Of a DNA stretch of 64,000 nucleotides, positions 35,711 to 47,068 are shown one piece after another. The position numbers and the translations under genes were made by a program. The DNA comes from Microstegium vimineum (Eukaryota; Streptophyta; Magnoliopsida; Poales; Poaceae). A model generated the notes under the pieces. The model searched no databases. It saw only the letters and a program-made list of their open reading frames with translations, and was not told the origin of the DNA. Location of the stretch: NCBI GenBank assembly GCA_022036555.1, contig CM039126.1, positions 5,686,079-5,750,078 of the forward strand. The letters are read 5' to 3'. Position 1 is the stretch's first letter; the number at the start of each line of letters is the position of its first letter.

Positions 35711-35864
35711 AGACGGGACCCACTGACGAGTTCGTCTGACGCCCTGCAATTACTGGCAACCTGGCATGTTGGGTTCACAAAAGCTGGAGATGGTTTTTTC
35801 GTTCTGCTTTTATTCTAGTAGTATTTTGGTTCAATGACCGTTTTAGGTTGCTCTCAAGGATATA

Positions 35865-35933
35865 CTTCGTCCGTTCTAAATTATAAGATGTTTTGGTATT
35901 TCTAGATTCAGAGTTTTTATGTATCTAAATATA

Positions 35934-35972
<39 letters not shown>

Positions 35973-36044
35973 ATATATATATATGCTTAACAAAAATCAT
36001 GAATATAGACAAACCAAAACATCTTATAATTTAAAACGGGGGAG
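35865..36044. mobile_element. Stowaway-type MITE with internal TA repeat
   Basis: The left end CTTCGTCCGTTCTAAATTAT and the right end ATAATTTAAAACGGGGGAG are inverted, flanked by TA (35863-35864 and 36045-36046). Long inverted arms (AAGATGTTTTGG / CCAAAACATCTT) enclose two TA runs at about 35938-35984. Confidence 0.85.
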
Positions 36045-36445
36045 TAGTAATTTGGTTCTGAGTTTGAGACTGTCCCAGTGAGTAACGTTACAAAGAAAAC
36101 TAGTATGGCATTATTATACTTAGGTCAGTCTTAATAATTTTTTTATATTAAATATGTTATTTAGATATTTTTTATAATATGGTAGTGTATTTAAAAAGAG
36201 AGAAAAGAAATAAGTTTCATTAAGATAAAACTCTTGAAAGATTACTAACTCTCTATGAGTTACAAAATTAAATACGTATGAAATCATAGAATGAAACTCT
36301 TCATTAATTAAGAGTAGGTGTTGCATCCAAATTTTATTTAAATTTTATTTTATTGTATATGACATGACAATTTTAAAAATAACGTCATGAAACTCGGCAC
36401 TGACACTGACCTTATATAATGTTTGGATCACGAAGCTATTAACTA
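36045..36445. other. Intergenic, AT-rich, no gene
   Basis: Lies between two MITEs. Nothing is recognised. Confidence 0.5.
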
Positions 36446-36701
36446 CTCCCTTTGTCCTTGAAAGAATCAATTCCTACAATCCATATCAATCAAATTTTTT
36501 TTACTTTAACCAACTTTATAAAAAAACTATAACAATATATATGATTTAATAAGTACTATGTTGAACTATATTTTATGATAAATCTAATGATATTTGTTTG
36601 ATATCATAACTTTTAATAGGTTTTCTTAGAAATTTGGTCAAAATTTTAAAAGTTTGATTTAGGACAACTCCAGTAATCCATTCTTGCATGGACGGAGGGA
36701 G
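36446..36701. mobile_element. Stowaway-type MITE, same family as 22310-22568
   Basis: The left end CTCCCTTTGTCCTTG and the right end CATGGACGGAGGGAG are flanked by TA on both sides. It matches the 22310 element in reverse orientation. It lies about 345 bp upstream of the ATG of gene D and so within its promoter region. Confidence 0.85.
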
Positions 36702-36808
36702 TACCTAGGTTTGAGCACCACCTGTTCGACCGAATGCCCTCTCTTCCATCTCAGGCTCGCCATGTCGTGCACACCAGCGTGTTCGCCTCCGTGTCCACCA
36801 TAGATGGC

Positions 36809-36872
36809 CCCACTTGCCATCCTCTGGAGCTCTGGCCGGCCCGCTTCGTATCTGACCCCACCTGTCAGTTGG
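36809..36872 (+). promoter_or_regulatory. Shared upstream motifs of DUF569 gene D
   Basis: Two motif copies: GGCCCCACTTGCCATCC (from about 36807) and TCTGACCCCACCTGTCAGTT (36851-36870). They lie about 180-240 bp upstream of the ATG and read in the gene's sense. The second closely matches the complement of the gene A, B and C motifs. Confidence 0.45.
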
Positions 36873-37046
36873 CGGGCGACGCCGCAACCGACCTGCGCTT
36901 GCCTCCAAAACGCCCGCCCCACCTCGGCGCCCAGGCTAACCGTTGCCAAAACCAAAAAAACACCTGCCCGCTGCTGTTCCTTCTCCTCTTCCCTTCTCCA
37001 GCTCTGGCCCACCGCCGCCGCACCACTACCACCAGCCGCGCCCGCG

Positions 37047-38877
37047 ATGGACCGCTTCCCCGACGGGATGCACGTGTGGCTGCGGAACCGCGTGCGGCGC
37101 ACGTACCTCTACGCCGACGAGGACGGGTCGGGCGTCTCCCTGAGCGCGCGGCGCGCGACGCTGAACGCGGCGTGGCAGGTGCAGCTGATCGTGCGCCAGG
37201 GCCTCACCTTCGTCCTCCTCCGCTCCGCCGCATACGGCCGGTACCTCGGGCTCTCGAGGTCCAAGAAGGCGCAGCTGGACGGACACCGCGGCCGCACCGC
37301 CGTCCAGCGCGACTTCAGCGAGCGGATTCAGGTCAACATAAGGTGGCGGGTCCAGGCCGTCACGGCGGGGGGTGGCGGTGGCGGCTGCGACGGCGACGTC
37401 ATCCTGTACCACTGGCGGGACGAAGAGCTCTACCTCCGCGCCAACGGCAGGTACCGCCGCTGGAACACCGGCGTCACCGTCGATGGCAACGACGGCAACC
37501 CGAGCACGATGATGCATTGGACGGTCGAGCACATCCCCACGAGGCCTGCGCCGCCTATCCTTCCTGTCCCGACTGCGGTGAGTCCATTGTCCCTTCTCCC
37601 TCCACACCTCTCGTTCGTTGATTTGAACGCAACACAACACGATTCTTGCAGCCTGTCGATTCCGCCAACAGGTTACTTGGAGTAACGATCTTGGTTGTTT
37701 CTTCTTGTTTTTGTTTTCGTAAATTCTATCTAAGACTGCTGAATCTTGGCTACTGCATGGTGCAATCCTTACGTTTATCCTGATCGAGTTCTGCATTATA
37801 TTCGTTATTGAATTATTCTTCTTCCTCTACACTCGGTTGGCCTTAGGGATCAGACAATTTATGACCGGTTTATGCAATTCTGTCAGTCATTCGCTAATCT
37901 GCAAAGGAGCTAGTTGTGTAGAAACCATGGGATTCCTAGTTACTAAGTGAGCTCTTGCGTTCTTGTGATCTTGTATACTTGGATGATATGAGTTATCATC
38001 AAGGTCTAAACATTTTATTCTCGTCACGATGTGTATTCAGATTTCAGACACCTGTGTCTTCTGTTTGCCATAGGACCTGGGAGGCCGCACTGGCCTGTTC
38101 CAGCGGCGCACTGGGCCTATGATGGACGAGGAGCGGCAGATCCGGTACTTTCTGGCGGGCAATGATGGGAAATTCTTCAGCATGGGGTCATTCAGGTTCC
38201 TCGGGCGGTCCGTGTTCAACCTGGCGAACCAGATGGCGGTCAAAATGGACGAGGACATGTCCGCAATCACGCTGTGCGTGTACGCCGGCGTCTTTGGGAG
38301 GCTAACCCCTCTCGGGGTCGACCTGCCTCGCAGCCAAGAGTCTTTGAACATCGTCGTCCTCCCCATCAGTTCACCAGGTGAACAGCTCTGAAGTTCTCTC
38401 GGTGATCTGTATGTCAAATGTTTGTAGACCATATGATCATGTTGATGGTGGTAGTTCATATGCACATATATTCAGTACTCTTCCTGGGAACTTATTTACC
38501 ATCTTGTGCTTGATGAAATGACAGCTTTGTTCAGTTAGCAAGAACCTGAAACTTGTTGTAGACAATCACAATCAGTTTAAAATATTCAGTTGTTTTCAGT
38601 AGTCAGCCAATTGTATTGACCTTGCTACTGATTTTCCTTTTTCGTTATTCTCAGAACTGTTTTAGATTATTGAACTGCTGCAGTAGTTGGATGCTTGGAT
38701 CAACCATTACATGCTTCCTAACTGACACATTGTTTTTACTTCCCTGTTGCAAATTCAGCTGCAATGAGGTTGCGACACCCTAATGTAGATGCACCTGAAC
38801 CTGAAACCGCCCCTGAAACCGCATCCGCACCTGAACCGCCACCTGCTCCTGCTTCCGCTTCTGCTCCCGCACCCTAG
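37047..38877 (+). CDS. DUF569 protein D, three exons, intact
   Basis: Exons are 37047-37577, 38074-38377 and 38759-38877. Introns are GT..AG with consistent phases, giving 317 residues. Residues 1-165 form the DUF569 beta-trefoil-like domain (MDRFPDGMHVWLRNR, LYADEDGSGVSL, AWQVQLIVRQ, AAYGRYLGLSRSK, MMHWTVEHIP), with a six-Gly run near residue 113. Exon 2 has the ubiquitin-like associated domain (EERQIRYFLAGNDG, FLGRSVFNLANQM, AITLCVYAGVFGR, NIVVLPISSP). Exon 3 starts AAMRLRHPNVDAP, the tail seen in A and C. It then extends into a Pro/Ala/Glu-rich low-complexity end (PEP, PPPAPAS) absent from the paralogues. It is the only copy on the + strand and faces away from A-C. The biochemical role is unknown. 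All splice sites and the frame are sound. Confidence 0.9.
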
Positions 38878-40474
38878 AGGCATATGAGAGCAGGACTGCT
38901 GACAACAACTTCGGGATTTATCTCTCGGATACAACTACTTGAGAATAGGCCATAGTTTCTTGGTTCATATAGTTTCAGATAACTCAGCAATTCTTCTGGT
39001 TTCTGGTAGTTTAATTGGAGGCATTGTCCTGACAGGAAGCAGTTTACATTTTGACCTTTCAGTTGCAGTACTCAGAAACAGATATAGTTACCATCTTCAT
39101 CTCTGTTGCTGTTTGGATGGAGTTGGTGCTTGAATGATTTGTGCAGTCGCATTGGTTGTATATACCATCTTCATCCGTATTGTGTGATAACAAGAACACA
39201 TGCTGGTGTTTTACTCTATATTTCCTCATGAATCCTGACACACCTGAGTTTTCAGTGTCTTTTCTGATCCGCTTTCAGTCATGACCTGAATAGAATCATG
39301 GCTGTATCATTTGTTAGCTGAAGCTCCCTGTTACTTTTTAATAAAAAAATGATGGAACGTTATGTTCAGAAATGTCATGTGGACAGTGCATTTCCTGTTA
39401 CATTTTATCTATTCTTTTAAGATGGAGAAGTTGACAGTTAATGTTGGGCAACCCAGTTGTGAACAGCTGCTTTCTTAGGTGTTGAACTGTTGGACGATGC
39501 TCCCAATCTACTGAACTTACTGTTCAGACATACAAGAAAACTGAGCACCATTTTACTGAACTTCTATGTCTACTGTTGAACTGTAAAATGTTCCCGCATA
39601 TATGATTACATACATTATTTTCTTGATTATCTGTTGCTTCCATCATGTACAAGTTCGACCGGATTTGCATGTTGTTTTTTTCTCACCTGAAAAAGGAGTT
39701 TGCACGCTGTGCTGACATTTATGTGATATTGCAGTCATTAGTTCAGTTGTGAGGCCTTCCCAAACCTTTGCGTGGCTAGGCAGATTTCCATACTGGACAG
39801 TTGATTGTTCATTTTCCAGTGACATGTGGCGCCGTGGCGGCATGGATGGTGCAGTGCACGAACACGAAGCGATCTTATAACCACAAGCTCTGCACATTCT
39901 GTTAGGAAGGAAGATGGCTAACAGTGCAGTTCAGGTCATTGCTTTCTCATGTCCGGCGACTCATCTCACCTCCTGCTTGCAATGCAAGCTCAGAGCCTCA
40001 GGCCTTCACGACGGGAACCCGGAATCCGTCTGGGCGACGAGTCCGACGGCGCCCGACCCCCAGATGAAGGTGGCATGCACGCGACGGCGTAAGATCTCGA
40101 CCCTATGTAAAACATGTGAGGACGAAGCAAACGAAAACCATAAGAATTTATGGACCCTCCGAAAATGTTACTGCAAAAGTGAACCAAAAAGTCCAAGGGC
40201 CCAAGGCTCCAACTCAACGAGATATAGTGTTTGGTAGAAGACAGGATGGTGGCCCGAGCCCAGCAGCTGCCCGTGTTTGGTTTGCTTGGCCCATCAGACG
40301 GTCTGGCTCTCTCCGTGCTTTTCCTCTCTCCCAGCCTGGCTCCCGAGCGAAGCTCTCCCCATTCGTCTTTCTAGGGCTCGGTCGTTGGCGGCGCCCGCGA
40401 AGGCGATTTGGGGCGAATTTCATGGCTCGCACGGGAAGCTAAAACCTTCACGTGTGCAGTGATTTCCGCCTCCT
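38878..40474. other. Intergenic downstream of DUF569 gene D
   Basis: 38878-39640 probably includes the 3' UTR of gene D. No gene is recognised to about 40250. 40250-40474 becomes GC-rich and looks like the promoter of the truncated gene start that follows. Confidence 0.45.
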
Positions 40475-40654
40475 TTATAAGTTGGGCTCCCCCTCCCTGA
40501 GCTTCTATCTTCGCTTCCACTCCATTTCCCGTGAGATACCGGCGGCATGTTGAGGTTGGTGTCCGGCAATGAGGCGTGGTTCCCCTCGGCTCCCCAGGCC
40601 CGGATCTGGAGGACAAGGCATCGACCCTGCATCGCTACTCGGGACTCCATGTAA
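40475..40654 (+). pseudogene. Possible gene start cut off by an LTR-type element
   Basis: A TATA-like TTTATAAG (40475-40482) lies about 65 bp before an ATG (40547) in good context (GGCGGCATG). It opens a frame of 35 codons (MLRLVSGNEAWFPSAP...) that is still open when the sequence switches to TGTAACACCCCTGGTGTTAC at 40650. The stop is made by the inserted sequence itself. I do not recognise the peptide and could not find the continuation beyond 46 kb, so this may be chance. Confidence 0.3.
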
Positions 40655-43600
40655 CACCCCTGGTGTTACTCACTAAAAATGCCATGTCATCATGAGCATA
40701 GGATCATTTATATGCTTGGTCACATGTGATGCATACAACTAAAATGAGTTAACTTAAGTGTGCATAGCAATGCTAGAGTGCTTAATTCATTAATGAAAAG
40801 TGCTAAAATTTCTTTCCGAAAACCCTAATTAGAGGGGTTAAAATGTGACCCAAACAAGTAATTCACAAACTAATAAGAATTGGACCAAAAGTGTATAAGA
40901 AAAGTTGTAGAGCTCATTAAAACTAACAAAAGCTATTTTTGAAGATTTTCAAGTGTTATTCAAAATTTTGGAGTAATTGAAAAGGGGGCAAATCAATTTC
41001 AAACCCTAATTCAAATTCAAAAGTGGATTTTAAAAACTAAGCAGAATTTGAAATCAACCCTTTAATAAAAGTTGTAGAGTTTCAAAAATGGAGCAACAGT
41101 TATTTTTAGACAAATTTAAGTTGTTACAAAAAATTAGGAGTAATTTGAAAAATCAAGGGCAGGGGTATTTCTTTAAATGCAGCTCCTGTACCAGGGGAGG
41201 AATCCGCGCCACTATCTCTTGCCGCCATCGCGCTAGCCGTTTGGGGCACTCTTGAGCGCCAGCGAGGTCTCCAGCGTGACCAGTATTTCACCACGCGTCG
41301 GATGCGCACCTCCCCAGCTCCGGCTATATAAGGAAAAATCGTCCTCATCTCCTCCCCCCCCCCCCCCTTCGATCCTCTGTTTCCGCCACCGCTACCCCCT
41401 CGACTCCGGTGAGCTTCTCCGGCCACTGTAGTTGATTTCACCTTCATCCAGTAACTGCCGAGCGTTTGCAACACTGTCACCCATCTCCTGAGCTACTCGG
41501 TTGGGCTTCGCGTCCACCAAATCGTCTGGCGTAACCCTTCTTCCCCAACTTCGGTCACCGCGTTCTTCTGATCCATCGCTGCTTGGTCTGAGCATCTCGG
41601 TAGGTTACATGTCGAGTTCTCCCTTGTTCTGCACACCTTATGGCTCGGTGAAGCTCACACGCTTACTAGTTGAACGTATCCTTCTTTGATTCACGTTGAA
41701 CCCATTGTGCAGAGCTTGTCGCGCTGTCGCCTTCGTCTCTGTCGACGTTCACCGCACTCTGCCCTCTCCTAGCTCCAACCAGCACGCGCACCAGCCCCGC
41801 GATGAGCTCCTCGTCCTCTAGCTAAGCTCGGTTCAGCGTGTCGTGAGCCGTAGCAAGCTGGCCACGTGCGTCGCTGCGTTCTGCCACTGCCGTGTCGTCG
41901 GTGTGCGTAGTCAAGGCGTTATGGAGGGGCTTCGGTTCATTTGAGTGATGTGCTAGCATCGCGAGAGGTTGCTGAGGGTGTGAGTGTGCTCTTTTCGGCC
42001 GGCGGTGAGCTGTTGTGCCCAGCATGAGTTCATTAGAGCTCTTTTGTCGCCATCACCGGCGGTGAGGGCCACCTAGGTGCTTAGGGGTTCATCCAAGTAG
42101 CTCAAGGGGTGCGGGGTGAGGTCGTGGTCTCTGTGGTGAGCTCGGTTGAGCTTAAGAGCTCGTCGCTGGCGAGTTTCGCGGCGAGCAGTGTGGTCGCCGG
42201 CGCCGTGGGTCACTGGCAGGTGGGGCTAGGGTGTCAATGACCTTCAAGTGTTGTTTTTCTTTTTCTTCAAAGTAAATAGCTCCTATTTTGTTATTTTTTG
42301 TTCTAATTTCTGCAGAGCTACTAAAATTGTGAAATAATTTGAGTATGCTCTCTGATATGTTTAGAAAAACGCAAAAATATAATATTGCAATCTTATGTTC
42401 TTTTTATTTGCTGTAAAAATTCTTAAATTAAATAATAACCCCTTTTTCCATGATTTTTCATAAATTATTTATTGCTCCAAAAATCATGAAATTAATTTGG
42501 AAATCTATTTGAGTCATTTAGATTCCATATAAAAAGTTTGAGCTCATTTAAATAAAGTTTAATTTTGGAATATTAAATAAATTAATAAATAACTAATAAA
42601 TGCTTAGAAAACCCTAATTGGTAGACCTTGAGTGACTTTTAGGGTTGTTTGCTAATCAAGGTCGTTAACTATTATGACTTTGAACTTGTTTGATGATAAT
42701 AAAACTTAATCATGCTCAGTGTTTTTGGATATAATTATTAACTTGATTAGATTAATTTAAGTAAACTTTAATCCTTAATTAAGTTAATAATAAGCAAAGT
42801 TTTACTCAAGGCTTAACAAATATTTGTTATACCTTAATCAACTAAGTCTCTTTCATCTTTATCAAGCATCATGTCTACTATTCATGCATCATCTTAGACA
42901 TGGCATGGTACTTTTCGTGTAGTTGACGAATCGATGAATAAGTTGAACCCCAACCCGTCTTCTCCGAGAATCAAGGCAAGCCCTAGTGCATTTAATCATT
43001 CATTGTGTTTTATAAAGCTTTTCCTTAAATGAAAGTATAGTTTAAGTATTGCATTGTGGTTACTTTTCAGTGAATACCTAATTGATGCATTACCAACCTT
43101 GATATTCAATTCCATACCTTGTTACCTATTTCAAATTATGCGATCTATCTGCTATGATTACTATGCTTAGATCGATAGAAATTAGATGATGTACTGTCAT
43201 CTACGAGAGATAGGTGATATCCTCTTTGCAAAAACAGCTGGTTTATGAAATTAATGGAAATGTTGGAGTGATAACTCGAGACCGTGTGGACACGGTGTTT
43301 GGGAGCCACAAGATGTGAATGTCTTGTGAGCGGGTTCTTTCCGCCTGTGTCGATCAGGAATCGTCCATTGTTGAAGCGATGCGACGAGGCTTTGCAATAC
43401 TAGTCACATACTTCTGTAAGCCGGACCTTGGTTATTCTATTATGAGAATGGTTACCCACGCACTGGGAGTGGAGAGATGGTGAGAGTAGCGTGTACCCAC
43501 ATGGCTAAGGGCCAGAATGTGGTGTAATTGTGCTCACGGGTGGCGCAGAGCCAGTCTTGTAGGGAGGATCCGAGAGAAGGTTGGCATATGTGTGATTTCG

Positions 43601-46190
43601 GGGTTACATATGTTGTGTGATAAGGAATCCCCACCTGGGTTTTAATTGTTTCGAATCGTCGTTGCTCCTCAGTTAAGGAGACTTGACTCATTTTTCCTCA
43701 ACGTAGCTAATGAAACTTGAATCAGATATTCTAAGGCAACTTGGAAATGGTTTGATACTAATGGTGATGTTACCACGTTATCGATTAACAATGTGATCGC
43801 TACTTGAGTAACTGGAACTGAAGAATGATAAACGTGTAAAGGTTTTATCAAAAAGCTCATTTTCGCAAAATGCTTTGGCTTTAGTTAAACATACCTTGCA
43901 TCCCAACACCCAGCATGTCTCTAAGACTTATTGTCGGATAAGTCTTGTTGAGTACCTTTGTACTCAGGGTTGTAGCCCTTGCTGCAGATGAGGAAAATGT
44001 TTGTATGGACTCCTGCTGCATGACCATGGTGGAAGAAGATGAGTGAGTTTGTGAGAAACCCAGGCGAAAGGTCTAGATATGGCTAGAGGGGGGTGAATAG
44101 CCTATTAAAATTTTCTACAACAACACTTAGGCAAACTTGTTAGAATAAGACACGGCGTAAGCAAGTTTGCACTAGCTCTAAGGGTCGGCAAGCCACCTAC
44201 CAATTCTAGTCACTAGCAAGATAACCTATGTCACACACAAGAGCTAGAGAACTAGAGCTACAAAACTAAGCTACACAAGCTAACCTAGAGGCTCTACTTT
44301 GCAAGAATGTAAGCATATAAGTGCAAAGTTAGAGTTAGAGAGGTTATATCGCCGCCGAGAGAATACCAATAGATAGCTAATCAATCACAATATGAATCCT
44401 TGGTGAAAGACAATGTGACACAAGATTTTTTACCGAGGTTCACTTGTTTGCCAACAAGCTAGTCCTCGTTGTAGCGATACACCTACTTGGAGGTTCACAC
44501 GCTAATTGGCATCACACGCTAAACCCGTCACCGGGTGCCACAAAACCAACACAAGATAGGGATCCACAAGCTACACACGATCCACTAGAGATACCTTTTG
44601 CGAACTCCCACGGGGAAGGTTCAAGAGCCCCTCACAATCCACCGATCGGAGCCGTAGACAAACACCTTCCTCCGCTCAACGATCCTCGTCGCTCCAAGCC
44701 GTCTAGGAGGTGGCAACCTCCAAGAATAACAAGAACTCCCGCGACGACGATGATCACCAAGTGCCACTAGTATGCAATCAATGAGCAATGCACTTGGATT
44801 CACTCAATCTCTCATGAATATGTCAATTATGTCAAGAGGATGAGTGGATGGAGCAATCTCAAGCAAGCACAAGTGTATGAGTGAAGTGAGAGTGCAAGAG
44901 AGTGCTCCAAGGGCTGGCCATATCACCTTATATAGCCCACACTCAAACACTAGCCGTTTGCCCCTCAAAACAGAGTCGCTACGTCCACTCCGGACGCTGT
45001 TTTCACAGGGGGGTTTGGACTAAAGAGAGCATCCGGACCCTTCACCAGCCGAGAGACAAGCTCTCTGTCTGACACTCCGGACGCAGCCTCCGGACGCGTG
45101 CAACGCGCCGTCCGGACCAGCGCGCGCGTGTCTAGTCACCCTGCCGATTCAAACGGCTTCTTCCCACGCGCACAGCTGCTCGCCACGTGGCTCCGGACAT
45201 GCCTGTTCACAGCGTTCGGATCCACTGTTCATTGAGTCTGGAAATATTTTCCCGTGCACCCGAGAACACCCAAGAGCTCCCTCAGCTCCTCTTCTCCTCC
45301 GGACGCATGTCCGGAGCTGTTGTCTGGACAAACACCGACGTCAGGATCACCTCCTCCAGAGAAAACAGAGAGCAACAGGCCTCCGGACGCACGTCCGGAT
45401 CCTAGTGTCCGGACTGCGCACAACGTCCGGAGCACTTCTCACAGCACTGCCCAGCTAGGGTATGCCTCCGGACCCATCGCCGATGGTCCAGACTCGACGA
45501 AACCCTAACGCCCGGACCCCAGTCCGGAGCTCTTTCCTCTACTCAAACACTTCACCAACTTCTCCAAGCTTCCAAGGGCTAACACTAAGTGATCTCAACA
45601 CTTGTGCACGTGTGTTAGCTTTTAGTTCACATTTATCTTGGAATTAGTTGGTTGTTTCACTAGTTCAATTGATTTTATATGCAATGCAAAGAACCTAGTG
45701 GCACATGATAATCGTAATCAAACACGAGAGCTCCCTCCTTGATAGTACGACTATCTATCCTAAAAGTGATCACACCCTCTATGATGTCTTAATCACCAAA
45801 CCGAAAATGAATTCCTATTTCACCTTTGCCTTGAATCCTTTTCCATTTTCCTTTGCACCACCATGCTAGAGCCTTGCCTTCATCACCTTTGATCTATTAG
45901 CTCCCTCACATGGCATGTACCAACCTATCTCATGATTCACACTTAGAGATCAAGCTTAGTACTTAGGTAGGTTTCATCAATTACGCAATAACAAACACAT
46001 GGGGCTCTCACCAGGGAAGGGTTTCGTGTTTTGTAATTTATATACTCCTGTACTTGGTACTGTAATAACTTATGTTTAAGGGTTTGAAACTGTGTTTTGT
46101 AAATTAATGTTATGTAAGTCTTCCACACTTTTACTCTAGTAATTTTTGTAATAAATGTATGATACTGCAATGTTAGTAAAGTGATCCTGC
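40650..46190 (+). mobile_element. Long non-coding LTR-type element, right end uncertain
   Basis: It starts with TGTAACACCCCTGGTGTTAC, a TG start with a terminal palindrome of the kind seen at gypsy-type LTRs. It contains a TATA box (GGCTATATAAGG near 41323) followed by a poly-C/pyrimidine leader (41352-41367), then long AT-rich DNA without genes. The phrase GTTGAGTACCTTTGTACTC (about 43950) is typical of grass gypsy LTR ends. A solo LTR at 44065-46010 is nested inside it, and the interrupted sequence resumes at 46011. I could not identify the right terminus or target duplication. It could be a solo LTR or a large non-coding derivative. Confidence 0.45.
44065..46010 (-). mobile_element. Solo LTR of a Sirevirus-type Copia element
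   Basis: On the minus strand it begins TGAGAGCCCC and ends GCTATTCACCCCCC, then CTCTAGCC and GACCTTTCG. That is the pyrimidine-rich 3' end typical of Sirevirus LTRs. CCAGG flanks both sides (44060-44064 and 46011-46015) as a 5-bp target duplication. The expected terminal CA reads CG, a single substitution. A TATA-like motif is at TTATATAGCC (44931-44940, + sense; TATATAA on minus). About 15 TCCGGA / GTCCGGA palindromes are clustered in 44980-45530. No internal region is present, so it is a product of LTR-LTR recombination. Confidence 0.75.
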
Positions 46191-46626
46191 TCAGAATAGG
46201 TGAACCTAGATGTTGAGGTCACCTGCCGAGTCTGTTGAGCTTTTGAGTGTACTCATACAACTGCCAAAAGTCTTTAAAGACAATGACAGGTATGGGTGGG
46301 CCCGACAAATTAGGAGATTCTGTCACACTCCGGAAGGCGGTGGTCTTCTTCCTCATCTTCCTCGCTTCCAATTCTTCGTGGTGGTGTCATGGACTGGGTC
46401 TACTTCCTTTCCGTCTAGATCTGCTTCCCCTCCATCTGGATTTGCTACCTCTCCGTTCAGATCTACTTCCTATGGGTCAAATCACTTTTTTCTTCACCGT
46501 TCGTTAGTTCTTGCTTCCTCCATCGACCACCATGAGGTGACCCCCCACCATGGCTTGTTATTCCTTGCTACTCAATGCACATGATTCTTGCTTAGGGTTT
46601 TGTATTGTTCAATATTTTTTAGCTCG
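46191..46626. other. Intergenic, nothing recognised
   Basis: It has a short pyrimidine-rich stretch with CTTCC and AGATCT repeats (about 46400-46500). No gene is recognised. Confidence 0.4.
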
Positions 46627-47000
46627 ACTATTGTCATTGGGAGGCATTTTTTAATGCAGTCGTGACTAGTCTCGTTGGTTCATGCTATGTTTTAATACTT
46701 TGGTATATGTTGGTGTACATATTGTCACTGGGAGGCAATTCTTTTATGAAGTCGTGACTTCTTGAGTTCGTTAATGCTATGTTTTATCAGTGTGCTTGAC
46801 GATTCTGTCCATACTGTCACTAGGAGGCATTTCTTTTATGCAGACATGACTTGTCTGAGTTGTTTGATGCTATGTTTTATTGTTTTGGTCGATGATGATG
46901 TCAATATTGTCACTGGTAGGCATTTCTTTTATGCAACCGTGACATTTTTTGATCATGCATTGTTTCATAATCATGGTGATGCCTACCAGGGTCATTTAAA
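46627..47000 (+). repeat. About 92-bp tandem repeat, four imperfect units
   Basis: The phrase TTGTCACTGGGAGGCATTTC recurs with small changes at about 46631, 46722, 46814 and 46908, a spacing of 91-94 bp. Each copy is followed by TTTTATGCAGTCGTGAC and ATGCTATGTTTTA. The fourth unit is partial. It is not coding as a whole. Confidence 0.85.
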
Positions 47001-47068
47001 CAATGTTTGTCTACAATTTTTGGTTCATGTTGATGGATCCTTTCCAAAAAAGAGATGAGTTGGCCAAG

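Noticed and set aside
37026..37796. 256-codon minus frame opposite DUF569 gene D
   Set aside because: Antisense of the GC-rich exon 1. The plus-strand gene has sound splice sites and family motifs.
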